DNA from: Dirofilaria immitis
Taxonomy: Eukaryota > Nematoda > Chromadorea > Rhabditida > Onchocercidae
Assembly: GCA_024305405.1 (NCBI GenBank)
Contig: JAKNDB010000087.1
Coordinates: 620,001 to 684,000, forward strand
DNA length: 64,000 nt
Reading direction: 5' to 3'
Position 1 is the first letter of the stretch, and every line of letters begins with the position of its first letter. The translations under genes were made by a program, and so were the position numbers. Below, piece by piece: positions 28,238 to 37,951 of the stretch. The notes below the pieces were generated by a model. The model was not told the origin of the DNA, did not search any database, and was given only the letters and a program-made list of their open reading frames with translations.

Positions 28238-28730
28238 CTAAATTTTACTAGATGTTCCAGCTATCGTTTTTCTCGAATGTTTATCATCATCCGTTGATTC
28301 GGATTCGTCATCCTCTGACTTATTCTGTTCTTTTCGAGAAATCCAGGCTTCATTTTTCAACAACTTCGAATTATCGCCAGCTAATTTTAGCTCTTTTTCG
28401 GCATTCAACTTTGTTTCATCCAATAATTTAATCGTTTTCTCATGTGGTTTATCCTTCCTAGCAACAGCAAAAGCATTTTTGACTTCCGAGATCCCTTTTT
28501 CATTTCTTTCTTTTGATGAATTTCTGATGATAGCAAATTTTTTTTAGCTTCAACTCTTTGTCTCTTGATGATAACGATATGGATAATGCCACATTTGTTG
28601 ATTTCGATAATTCCGTGTCTCTGTTTAATTTTTTCATTTCGGATGCTAGCCGTGTGCTAGCGATTTCAGCTTTCGATTCTGATAAAACAGATTTCGTTAT
28701 TGGCAGAGACGATGAAATCAATGTTTGCAA
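28238..28730 (-). pseudogene. 3' end fragment of the 48-residue-repeat gene (copy 1)
   Basis: Identical in translation to 49824-50316. It encodes a Ser/Lys/Glu-rich, probably coiled-coil tail (SEMKKLNRDTELSKS, DETKLNAEKELKLAGDNSK, then an acidic SEDDESESTDDD and the end TIAGTSSKI). The upstream repeat region is missing because the duplication stops at 28773. The frame shifts once, at the run of eight T at about 28539-28546, exactly as in the other copy. Confidence 0.7.
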
Positions 28731-28795
28731 CGCTGATAAAATCGGTAGCTTAATTTCTGTTTTAAAAAAGAATCGTTTTTAAACCAGAAATTATT

Positions 28796-28987
28796 TTAGA
28801 CCAATATTTTTTTAGCATTCAGATTTGTTTCGTGCAATAGTTTAATCCTTTTTCGTGTGATTTTTTCATCCAATAGTTCAATCGTTTTTTCATGTGATTT
28901 AGTATGATATAATGTATAAAAGTTTAAGTGATGAAATAAGTGCATCATAAAATCTAATCCAATGGCAGTTAAAAATTTTCTACTCAA
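28796..28987 (-). pseudogene. Diverged coiled-coil fragment
   Basis: A minus-strand ORF containing SHEKTIELLDEKITRKR and KLLHETNLNAKK. It resembles PHEKTIKLLDETKLNAEK in the neighbouring repeat-gene tail, so it is a diverged second copy of that module. It sits 23 bases beyond the duplication breakpoint and has no visible start or splice context. Confidence 0.45.
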
Positions 28988-29551
28988 TTTTAGTACTTAT
29001 TTATAACAATCAATAAAGCGGCAATCATTCAAACATGCAAGACAAAACAATGCTCTTAGCTCTGCATGTGAAATCATATGCGAAATAATTGATTTCATAA
29101 TAAGTGATTTAATAACTATTTTTCCTAAAATTTTTGACAGTATCAATTTTTTAAGGCAAATTATTTTTGCTGATATAAATAAATACAGTAGTTTGTATTA
29201 TGCAACAAAGAAGGTGTAAACACATAGGGTTGATTATTTTGAAGATGATAAGAATACAAATAATGAATGCTATTCTTCGTACTATTTTCAGACTAAAAAT
29301 TCTATCTTTGACTTAAGGGATAATTTACAAATGCTTAATTTTTTTAGTCAAAACAATAATTTTTTCACTTACTGTTGCTTGATGTATGGTAGCAGTATGA
29401 CTACTAGAAAAGAATGTAACAACAGCATACTGATATGCTGACAATTCCAGACAAATGATAATGATTGAAATATGGCGTTTAGCGTAGAATTGTGCAAAAT
29501 ATTTTAGAAAAGTAATGCACAAAATATATGAATCAAAAGAGTGAACCATGG
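28988..29551. other. Non-coding interval
   Basis: I see no coding or structural signal. It separates the duplicated zinc-finger block from a 3'-truncated retroelement. Confidence 0.5.
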
Positions 29552-29667
29552 CAAATATTTAGAGATTAATACAGTACCTCTAATCTTTTCGTATAATTGT
29601 GCGAGCTGTCAAATATTTAGAGATTAATACAGTACTTTTAATCATTTCGTATAATTGTGCGAGCTGG
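29552..29667. repeat. 58-bp tandem duplication at a retroelement end
   Basis: Two 58-base units, starting CAAATATTTAGAGATTAATA at 29552 and 29610, differ at a few bases. The right unit overlaps the truncated integrase reading frame of the minus-strand element, so the duplication arose after or with the truncation. Confidence 0.8.
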
Positions 29668-32400
29668 AATACCGCCATGATGGATTTTTTCATGGTATGT
29701 TTGAATAATAATTTCTGTTATTCGATTATCTCTCGGGAGGTATGTTAAATATGAGATACAACTACCACTACTTGGAAATTGCAATCGGCCTTTAAAATTC
29801 CATAATCCCATTACATAATCCAAGTTGCGCTTCTTTATTTCCTCTGCTGATAGTCCTTCTGATTGAGTTTGTCTGAGTAACAATTCAACGGCAAATTCAT
29901 ATTCATATGGAGTGATTTGAATTCCCTGTGATATATTGCTTAATAATCAGGAAATTTATCTTTGGATATTAGTTTAAGAAATTTCAAAGCTCTTACGGTA
30001 GTTCGGACCATTCATGAACAATTGCTGAACCGATTTGCATCGACAAAGTGGTAATAGTTTCCTGAATCGCTGCAACTATTACTTGTTCTCCTTCTTCGTC
30101 TATGGTTTCTTCGTTATCGCTTTCTCGTTTGATATCATATTCCCAATGGGGCCAATTTGATTCCTCCTCCTTCAGCCATTCGGGCCCATTCCACCAAAGT
30201 GTGAGATTTGCCAGATCGATTGGTGATATTCCTTTCGTAGTTATGTCTGCTGGATTACACTCACTTGGAATATATCGATACGCAAATTTGGCCTTTCGTA
30301 TCTCCTCGACTCGATTTTGGATAAATCTTGGTAAGAGTCGAGAATGGTTTTGTATCCAGTGCAATGCGCACCGCGAATCTGACTATACAATCACCAGTGC
30401 ATTTTCAATTTCCCATTGTTTGATGACAAATTGAGCTGCTCTTACCTGCTGGATTACACCCAATTAAGATTGCTAATAGTTCGAGTTTCGGTATCGTCAT
30501 CGTTTTGATTGGGGATACTCTTGATTTGGCAAAAACCAAGGACGTTGTCGGATTCTGTTTCACATAAATTGCCGCTGCATATGCTTTGGTAGACGCGTCA
30601 GTGAACACGTGGATACTTGTATATTGAAATATGTTGATAACAGCGCGTGGTATCTCCTTTACGTATGTTGGCCATAGAGTTATAAGGGAATTCCACGTTT
30701 GGCTTTCATGCTCATTTAGTGGTTGATCCCATGGTAACTTCTTTTTCCAGAGATCTTGAAGAAATAGTTTGAAGGATATCATTGTTGGAACCAAGAAACC
30801 TAATGGATCGAAATGAGAAGCTATAAACTGTAAAATTGTTCTTTTAGTTAGTTTCTTATCAGTCCATGGTTTTAATATTACCTCTATGACATCCTTGTGT
30901 GGATTACAACTAATGCTAAGAATTTTTTTGACTCGGCTTACCTCTGCAAGATCGTAATTGGGTAATTGAGCATTGAAACTTTTATCGTTCGAGAAGAATT
31001 CTCTTATATTCATCGAGGCCTCACTGAAGATTGATTTCGCTTCGTATTTTTTCAGAGCTTCTTCTGTTCCTTCACTAGGTATTACGATATTAACATGTAG
31101 GTTTTTTCTGATTTCATAGGCGGTTTTGCTACGGTGGTTTTCTAAATGGTAATTGAGCGTGGTCGACAACAAAAGGGGACGATATTATTCTAAATGGTAC
31201 TCTTTGAAATCGGTAACATATCAGATTACCCTTTGTAGGTGGTTTTTCGATATCCTTTGCCCATAGAAATCTTGTGCAATTCCTTTCCGTTGGTAACAAC
31301 TCCAATTGTAAAAGGCCTTTTCAATATCGGCAATTAACACATTTTTCATTGCGCGAAACCGAAGTAAAGCACCAGCTAAGTCGGGGAGTGTGATCGGTCC
31401 TCTGTACAGGACATCGTTCAAACTCTTCATTCCTTTGAGGTGTGCTGAGGCATCATAGACGATTCTCACTTTCGTTGTAGATTTGTTTGGAGTTACGACT
31501 TCATGATGCGGTAGATAATGAATAATGCCGTCTTGATTTGTTTCGTTATTTACTTCTTCGATGACGTTAGATTGTAATCGTTCATTGATTGTTTCACTGT
31601 ATTTTCGTGACAAATCTTTGTCATTTTGAAGTCGTCTGATCAATGACTGTAACCTACTTAGACACAAACCAAAATTGTCGTTTAGTTTGAGGTTTGTTTC
31701 TTTCCATGGCCATGACACCTGGTACCGTCTATTGATTTCCGTAATGCTGTCCTTAAATTGGTTTAAGGCTTGTTCGTTATCTTCGTCATCAGGTTTGTCC
31801 TGTATTCCAATAACTTCTAATTTCCAGAAGCGGTCTATGTCGGCAATACTATTGACGGATACAGTTGTTGATGTTCTTTGTGGCCATTCGGATGTTGGCA
31901 TAATATCTTAAAGTTTGATGTAGTTGTCACCCCAGTGAATTTAGCTGGCCTTATTGCGTCTCCACTGCCAACTAATATCGGACCAACTTTAGTATTTATC
32001 AAGGAAAATCCTGATCTTATGACTTGGCATTGTTTAAATTGGATGAATTGAGAGAAGTAGTCAGCTCCGATGAGTATATCAGGGCGTTCTACGCATCTTA
32101 AACTTCTGTCTAATTGAATTTGATTCGAGATACTTGGTACGTCCCGTTGGTCTAATGGAATTACCGGCAGTGAGTTGGTTGAATATTCTCTCACATTCAC
32201 TTTGAGGAATATGGTCTGGGAGTCAGTGGTTTTTACTCCAATAACCGTTGTATAGTACGGAGATGAAGTTGGGTATTTGTTGCTGAATGAGGCAGTTTTT
32301 ATGACTCTACTTTCACAACTCTAATTTCAATTTTTGGTCAATTTTTTTGAGACAAACGATGTTTGCGCACCAGTATCGAAGAGTGCTATAGCTCCGCTTT
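29638..32400 (-). pseudogene. pol remnant of the minus-strand BEL element
   Basis: The protease has an intact D-T-G active site (ALFDTGAQTSFVSKK, about 32395-32345) and a downstream DILIGADYF. The reverse transcriptase lies at about 31.9-30.5 kb ([27 protein letters not shown]). At the usual Y-V-D-N catalytic box this copy reads NLHVNIVIP, without the aspartate, so RT is dead if the sequence is right. RNase H follows (VFTDAS, near 30.6 kb), then the region typical before integrase, and part of the integrase His/Cys domain (HEKIHHGGI) at 29.7 kb. The frame changes at about 31.2, 30.4 and 29.9 kb. Confidence 0.8.
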
Positions 32401-33075
32401 GAATCTCCTGATTAACTTGATTGATAACATTGACCTTTCTGCATAGAAGTAAAACTTCTTTTCCCTTTGATCCATTTGGTTTTTGTTTGTAATATTGACG
32501 TTCACGGACTTGGCTTCTTCTTTATTTGGTTCGTCGTACCCTCGATACTTCTTTTCGCATAGTGCTGTGTTGCGAGGGTCTTTGCAGTAAAAACAGGAAC
32601 GTTTTCTGCTTTTACAATCCGTCGTCTTGTGACTATTATCAAAACAGTTCAAACAGACCTTTAATTCCTTCAAATGTTCCGTTCATTGTTTTACTGTTGA
32701 GTAAACCTGACACTCATTATCCCAATGATCTTTATTACAAAATGTGCAGGGTCTTTTAATCCCTTTTGCCTTTGATTTCGTAATTGACACCATTTATGCT
32801 GAGGTTTCATTAGGGATAAATCGTGAAAATGGTTTTGACTTGAATATACTGCTTCCACTCTTCATTGGTCGTTTCGAGAGATTTCAGATATGATTCGAGA
32901 CGCATCATTTTTTCCTCGATGATTCGTTTTCTTGTTTCGTGTTGCTCTTGGATTTCTTCTACAGTCATCATTGGATCCATTTTCACCAAATCCATTTTTT
33001 GATTTCTTCCAGATGGCTTAACACCTTTTCTTTCACCGGTTGAACAGCTTTAACTATTATAGCTGACATTCCCGG
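32386..33075 (-). pseudogene. gag remnant of the minus-strand BEL element
   Basis: The start (ATG at about 33075) follows the primer-binding site by a few bases. The N-terminal part contains EEIQEQHETRKRIIEEK and resembles the plus-strand gag start. A frame change occurs at an A6 run near 32995-33000. A zinc knuckle, C-x2-C-x4-H-x4-C (CLNCFDNSHKTTDC), lies near 32650, followed by a second Cys-rich stretch. The middle of gag seen in the plus-strand element is largely missing, so this copy has an internal deletion. Confidence 0.7.
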
Positions 33076-33097
33076 TTCGTTGCACCAATTTTAAATT

Positions 33098-33322
33098 TGT
33101 TGGTAACTTTTTATTAGACTGAACTGAGTTTGAATTTGGTGGAAGTTGTATTTGGTGGAGAAGGGTTCTTTGTGGACGAATTCGGGATTTGTAAGGTTGT
33201 AGCACAAGAAGAATGTAATAACAATTTATTTTAAAGAAAACGGGAACGTTGACCTTGGTAAAACTATAGACAACTGTGTAAACACCAAAAAAATGAAATA
33301 AAAAAACTGGAATACAAACATT
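33098..33322 (-). repeat. 5' LTR of the minus-strand BEL element (with PBS at 33070-33087)
   Basis: In the minus sense it begins TGTTTGTATTCC at 33322, directly where homology to the zinc-finger block stops, and ends CAACA at 33098. After an AATTTA-type spacer comes a primer-binding-like TGGTGCAACGAACCGGGA at 33087-33070. The plus-strand element has the same end and spacer and a similar PBS. No matching 3' LTR was found on the other side. Confidence 0.6.
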
Positions 33323-33324
33323 TC

Positions 33325-35312
33325 TTCATATTTTTTCTATTCAAAACCTGCAGATGGAAAACCATTTAGTGATTAAAAATGTTAATCATTTTGTTTATTA
33401 AGACAATGTTAAGCAAATGCACAAGCAGACATGAGAGAGGAAACTTATTAAATGAAAAATAATATCAGATAACAAGTGAGGAATTTATAAGAAAGTTAAT
33501 AAATATTATTAGAAAAATTATTCTAAATAAAGTTAGAACAAAATGAAGTATGAAAAATTGACCAAATAGTAAGAATTTAATTGATAAAATACATGGATAA
33601 CTAACAATCAAGGTAACAACAATGTATATTTCAGTTTCAAATCTGTAAGTGTTTATTTCTTTAGTATGAAAATTCTTTATGTGAAATTTAAAATTTTGTT
33701 CGATTTAAAACGATCACTGTATGAAGAACAATTGAAGATCGTTTTCAATGATTTATTACATGGCTTCTTAAATTACAACATTCTGAGTAGTATATGGTTT
33801 CTCATCGGCATGATTCTGCCTATGGGATTTCAAGTGCGAGAATTGTGAGCAACTTTTCCCACATTCCGAACAATTTTAAGAGTATGAACTAGCATATTAT
33901 GTTTTGTTAATGTACCTTTTGAGTAAAATTTTTCTTACATTGCGGACAATTGTAGAGCTTCTTACCGGTGAATTAGCATATGCCTGTTTAAATTCCTTTT
34001 ATAACTAAAATTTTTCTGACATTCCGAGCAACTGCAGAGCTTCCCACCGCGATGATTTAGCATATGGATTTTCCAACTCTGTGATCGCGAGAAATTTTTC
34101 CCACATTCCGAACAATTGTAGGGCTTCACACCAGCATGAGCTAGAATATGTCTGTTTAAATCCCCTTTAAAACTAAAATTTTTCTGACATTCCGAACAAC
34201 TGTAGAGCTTCACACCGCGATGATTTAGCATATGGATTTTCCAATTCTGTGATCGCGAGAAATTTTTCCCACATTCCAAACAACTGTAGAGCTTCCCATT
34301 AGTATGATGTTGCATATGAGCTTTCAAATTACTTGCCAGTTTTTTTCCACTTGCAGATAATTTAATTTTTTCGTTTTCTTTTTCTCATCTTCATCCGCTT
34401 CTTGAATCGGTAAATTCGATGGTTCTCTCTGTGCATCGTTCATTACTTCTCTAATTTCGATGGCTCATTCTCTGCTTTGTTTAAGGTCGACAAGCCGAAG
34501 GATATATTAGGAAGAGATTCCGGTTCAATTATCCAAATTAGAGGAGCAATTCGGTGATGACGATTTGACGATGATGACTCCACGGCCAAGCGAGGAATTG
34601 ATATATTGTATTGACATGCTGCTTCTTTTAGATTCACCCTTGGAGTTGATAAATCTAACAGTTTTCTTTCTTCATTGATTTCCATCATTGTTAAGAGCGG
34701 TTCTGTTTGTTTTTCATTCACTTCCATCATGGATAAGTTTAATGGTTCCATTTGTTTCTCACTCACTTCTATCACGGATAAGTCTAATGGTTCCGTTTGT
34801 TCCTCATTCCATTCCATCATTGATAAGTCCAATGGTTCTGTTATTTCTTTACTTTGATTTAATAAATCGAACAGCTTTTTCATTTGTGGTTGTGCTTCCT
34901 GAAATTATATAATATTACCCATCTCATAGTCCTTTAAATTTTGAAATCTTGAAAAAAATTTTGAAATCTTTTTAATGATATATTATATTATTCTTTTTAA
35001 TTAACTTACCGTTTGAATGTTGTATAATTGAAAAACGACGAAGAAGCAATAGATGAAATGCATTATGATAAATATCCTTGCAATTTCTAAAAAATATTCA
35101 AATTTAATAGTATGCGGCACAATTACATCGATGAAATGGCACTATCAGATTACGCGTCCCACAAAGATTCGATGTTGCGAAGAAATTTTTTCTAACAAAT
35201 ATTTTTCTAAATAAAAGAGCATTGAAAAATTAAGATATTGCAATCAATATTGGCAAAATATGGCATTCCTCACTTATATCATAAGCATTCTACAGCAAAG
35301 TTTGTACAACTT
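33325..35312 (-). repeat. Segmental duplication, copy 3 (inverted)
   Basis: The reverse complement matches 46079-48575 nearly perfectly, except that about 504 bases (six 84-base fingers) are absent. Its left edge coincides with the LTR of the minus-strand BEL element and its right edge with the LTR of the plus-strand element. Confidence 0.9.
33962..35063 (-). CDS. PLDLS-motif C2H2 zinc-finger gene, copy 3 (four fingers)
   Basis: Exon 1 (35063-35010) encodes the same 18-residue hydrophobic leader as copy 2. After an intron, exon 2 encodes the tandem PLDLS-type repeats, identical in sequence to copy 2. A loss of one A at 34447-34448 ends that frame early (stop at 34443). The finger frame, 34327-33962, carries four C2H2 fingers: they match fingers 1, 2 (or 8), 9 and 10 of copy 2. 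The change of frame between the two parts (A6 run, 34366-34371) is shared with copy 2. The fingers could bind DNA and the PLDLS motifs could recruit the corepressor CtBP; both are inferences from motif. It may be a shortened allele-like paralogue or a pseudogene. Confidence 0.6.
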
Positions 35313-35754
35313 GTTGTCGGGAAACCGAGAGGAAATTAATTCAAATTTATAAAATTCCTGAAAATACATTGTTTGTAACAAATAATTAAGCTATCAACGA
35401 TTTCCTGTTTCTCACACTAATCAAAACATTTATCTAAATGTTTCCTAGTCATCATTCACCCAATATCCTTTCCCACCTTTGCTCATCATTCGTCCCTCTT
35501 AAAACGTCTATCCATTTAGAGATCTTTCCAATCCAAATTTTCTCATCACGCCCCCTTTTTTTCACCCTATATAATCACAATCACAGGTGCAAAGGGTGGA
35601 CTTTCTATTTCAAAATCATTACTTGTTGGTTGTTCAAAATACTTCTCAAATTCAGTCGTATTGTAACGCATTTCGTCTAATACCAAATTATTTCTAATAA
35701 GCAAAATTTCAAATTCTTCTGTGTTTGTCAACCGCAAGAAAAACTTTCACAACA
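35312..35754 (+). repeat. 5' LTR and primer-binding site of the plus-strand BEL element
   Basis: It starts TGTTGTCGGGAAACC exactly where similarity to the zinc-finger duplication ends and finishes with CAACA at 35754, giving about 443 bases. An AATTTA spacer is followed by the PBS-like TGGTGCCACGAGCCGGGA (35761-35778), then the gag ATG at 35789. The TG start and CA end are normal for LTRs. Confidence 0.65.
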
Positions 35755-35788
35755 AATTTATGGTGCCACGAGCCGGGAAATCACCAGG

Positions 35789-37144
35789 ATGTCAACCAGC
35801 TTAATCAAAAGCGCTCAACCGACATTCGAGAAACTTGAGCTACTGCTCACCGAAATAAACGAATTGGATTTATCGGATTTATCGCCGGTCGATCAACAAT
35901 TAACACAAGAAGAAACGCGTCACCTATACGAAGTTCGAAAACGAACCATTGGAGAAAAATTGGAACGAATCGAGCAATATGTTAGCATTCTTGAAATTAT
36001 CAACAACAATTGGCTCGACTATATCCAGAAAACGACAAATGCAGCAAGAAAGAAAGAAGAGGAAGAAATTTATATCGAAATGGCCGATCAAGAAAAAGGT
36101 ATTTTAAGATTATTAAGTCAAGGTAGAAAAGTCAAAACTACTTTAAAGTTATATAATAAGGATCTTGAGATAGCCATTCGTAGCCTAACATCGGGACATA
36201 TAAGTCAAGGTAATCTAAAAGAAGTATCTGCAATTGGCCCACAAGTAACAGTGCACTTACCACAACTACAATTACCCACATTTAGTGGGGATCCTAAAAC
36301 GTGGAGGCAGTTCTGGAATAGTTTCGATGTAGCAGTGCATTTTCAAGCTATACCAGACGTTCAAAAACTAAACTATTTAATGTCCTGCTTAAGAGGAGAA
36401 GCTCTATTAGCTGTCAGAGGTTACGATATTGCCCCTCAAAATTACGATATCATTCGAAAGGTATTAATTGAAAAATTCGATGAGGATTCTATTATCAAGA
36501 AATCCTTATATGCTGAACTGCAATCTATCGAAAGAAGTGATCGAGATTGGAAAGCAACAACAGAAGCAATTGAAAGAATACTACGACAGCTAGAAGCGAT
36601 CGGAGAAAATTTGGACCATTGTAGTATCGAAACTTCTATAGGAAGTAAGCTACCTATTTGGATATTACACAAAGTTTATGAACAAAAGAAAAGAGGATCT
36701 TGGTCAATAACTCGACTACGGCAAATATTAGGAGAATTAGTTCAAATAAATGAAGAAGTAGCTAGAAACCAATCCTTTAGCAATGAGAAATCGATAGATT
36801 TCAAACAAAAACGAGCATCACATAATAATAAGGGAGAAACCTCTGCGTTATCTACAATAAAACAATTCAAATCAACCAAATCAAGTGGTCATGAGTCAAC
36901 GACACAACCCAAGAAAATTGCTAGGGTAAAAGACCTTGTGCATTTTGTAACAAGGACCATTGGGATAACGAATGCTCCACGTATCCCACACTCAAATAGA
37001 CTCAAACAGCGAATGGAATATCTAAGAAAAAATAACGCATGTCTTAATTGCCTTCGGACGGGGCACGCAACAAATAATTGTAACAAAAGAAACGCTCATG
37101 TTCCCATTGCAAGAATCCTCACAACACTGCGCTGTGTTATGTGA
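35789..37144 (+). CDS. gag polyprotein of the plus-strand BEL element
   Basis: 451 codons, uninterrupted. The N-terminus is coiled-coil-like (about residues 15-120). The central Gag core contains FSGDPKTWRQFWNSF near residue 165, a motif typical of BEL/Pao and Pao-like Gag. One C-terminal zinc knuckle, C-x2-C-x4-H-x4-C (CLNCLRTGHATNNC), binds the RNA genome. Gag forms the capsid-like particle of the element. It ends at a TGA (37142-37144), beyond which the same frame stays open into the protease. Confidence 0.85.
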   Translation: MSTSLIKSAQPTFEKLELLLTEINELDLSDLSPVDQQLTQEETRHLYEVRKRTIGEKLERIEQYVSILEIINNNWLDYIQKTTNAARKKEEEEIYIEMADQEKGILRLLSQGRKVKTTLKLYNKDLEIAIRSLTSGHISQGNLKEVSAIGPQVTVHLPQLQLPTFSGDPKTWRQFWNSFDVAVHFQAIPDVQKLNYLMSCLRGEALLAVRGYDIAPQNYDIIRKVLIEKFDEDSIIKKSLYAELQSIERSDRDWKATTEAIERILRQLEAIGENLDHCSIETSIGSKLPIWILHKVYEQKKRGSWSITRLRQILGELVQINEEVARNQSFSNEKSIDFKQKRASHNNKGETSALSTIKQFKSTKSSGHESTTQPKKIARVKDLVHFVTRTIGITNAPRIPHSNRLKQRMEYLRKNNACLNCLRTGHATNNCNKRNAHVPIARILTTLRCVM

Positions 37145-37147
37145 AAT

Positions 37148-37951
37148 ATGGTATGCAAACTGCCGAATCAAAGAACTGAGCAAACACATCAACAAGGTCA
37201 GGAAATTTTGCTTTTATGTAAAGAAATTGAAATAATTAATCCGATCATGCCGGAAAATCATGAAGAAGTTTTAGTACTATTTGATATAGGATCACAGTCA
37301 TCCTTTATATCGACAAAATTAGCAAACCGATTAAGGTTAGAAAGAAAAGAAACGGAAAATCTAAGTATTTCTTCATTTGGTAATAAATTCCCGAGGTTAC
37401 ATCAAACTACTAAAGTGGATATCGGAGTAAAAACCGTCGACTCGGAAATTATAACTATTAATACTTATGTATTAGACTACCTAACGGACAAATTAAAAGT
37501 AATTAAATCAAACTACCAAGATTTACCGCGCATGATAAGTCTAGAACAACTAGACCACGGAGGAGATTGGAAAAGACCCGATATACTTATTGGAGCCGAC
37601 TACTTTTTTGACTTTATGTCACCATATGAATTCTACAAGACGTCATCAGGGTTCTGCGTAATTCTCACAAAGGTTGGTCCTATAGTAACTGGAATTGGAT
37701 ACATTAAAAACTATTGTAGTAGTAAGACTTCAGACAAAATAGACAAAATTTCTGTTGAGGACAAAACAATGAAAGTAGGTAATGTCACTACGACTTCAGA
37801 TATAGAACAATTTTGGAAGCTTGAACTGATAGGTATCCAAGAACAACCAAATGCCTGTGATGATGAGAAGGCATTAGAACAATTTAAAAAGGAATCACAA
37901 AAAGAAATAACAGATATTAAGTTCGTTGGCCCTGGAAGGATTCAAAGGTGA
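37148..37951 (+). CDS. Protease (retropepsin-like) region of the plus-strand BEL element
   Basis: It is in the same frame as gag, after one stop codon. The active-site region reads [12 protein letters not shown]: the usual D-T/S-G is D-I-G here (ATA codon), a substitution expected to inactivate an aspartic protease. A downstream [12 protein letters not shown] is the other conserved BEL block. The last part ([13 protein letters not shown]) is the linker before RT. A frame change near 37945 leads into the RT frame. Confidence 0.8.
   Translation: MVCKLPNQRTEQTHQQGQEILLLCKEIEIINPIMPENHEEVLVLFDIGSQSSFISTKLANRLRLERKETENLSISSFGNKFPRLHQTTKVDIGVKTVDSEIITINTYVLDYLTDKLKVIKSNYQDLPRMISLEQLDHGGDWKRPDILIGADYFFDFMSPYEFYKTSSGFCVILTKVGPIVTGIGYIKNYCSSKTSDKIDKISVEDKTMKVGNVTTTSDIEQFWKLELIGIQEQPNACDDEKALEQFKKESQKEITDIKFVGPGRIQR

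Larger units (their letters stand above)
25247..28773 (+). repeat. Segmental duplication, copy 1 (direct)
   Basis: From the zinc-finger block to 28773 this matches the copy ending at 50359 almost base for base, at an offset of about 21.58 kb. Over the 2.4 kb beyond the fingers I saw only a few substitutions plus homopolymer length changes. It begins in the middle of a finger and ends in the middle of the repeat-protein gene, at a shared AAAAAAGAATC. It therefore lacks the 5' part of the zinc-finger gene and most of the other gene. Confidence 0.9.
29638..33322 (-). mobile_element. BEL/Pao LTR retrotransposon, minus strand, 3'-truncated
   Basis: Reading leftward from 33322 the order is LTR, primer-binding site, gag, protease, reverse transcriptase, RNase H and the start of integrase. 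That is the gag-pro-RT-RH-IN order of Metaviridae and Belpaoviridae, and the RT and IN sequence motifs are BEL/Pao. It stops inside the integrase zinc-binding region at about 29640, so the catalytic core, any env and the 3' LTR are missing. The reading frame is broken in several places. It lies between duplication copies 1 and 3 and differs in sequence from the plus-strand element at 35.3-41.5 kb, so these are two families or old relatives. Confidence 0.85.

Noticed and set aside
34675..34912. Two ORFs antisense to the PLDLS region (also at 46483-46720)
   Set aside because: They are shadows of the tandem PLDLS repeat on the opposite strand; repeats in one frame create repeats in others.
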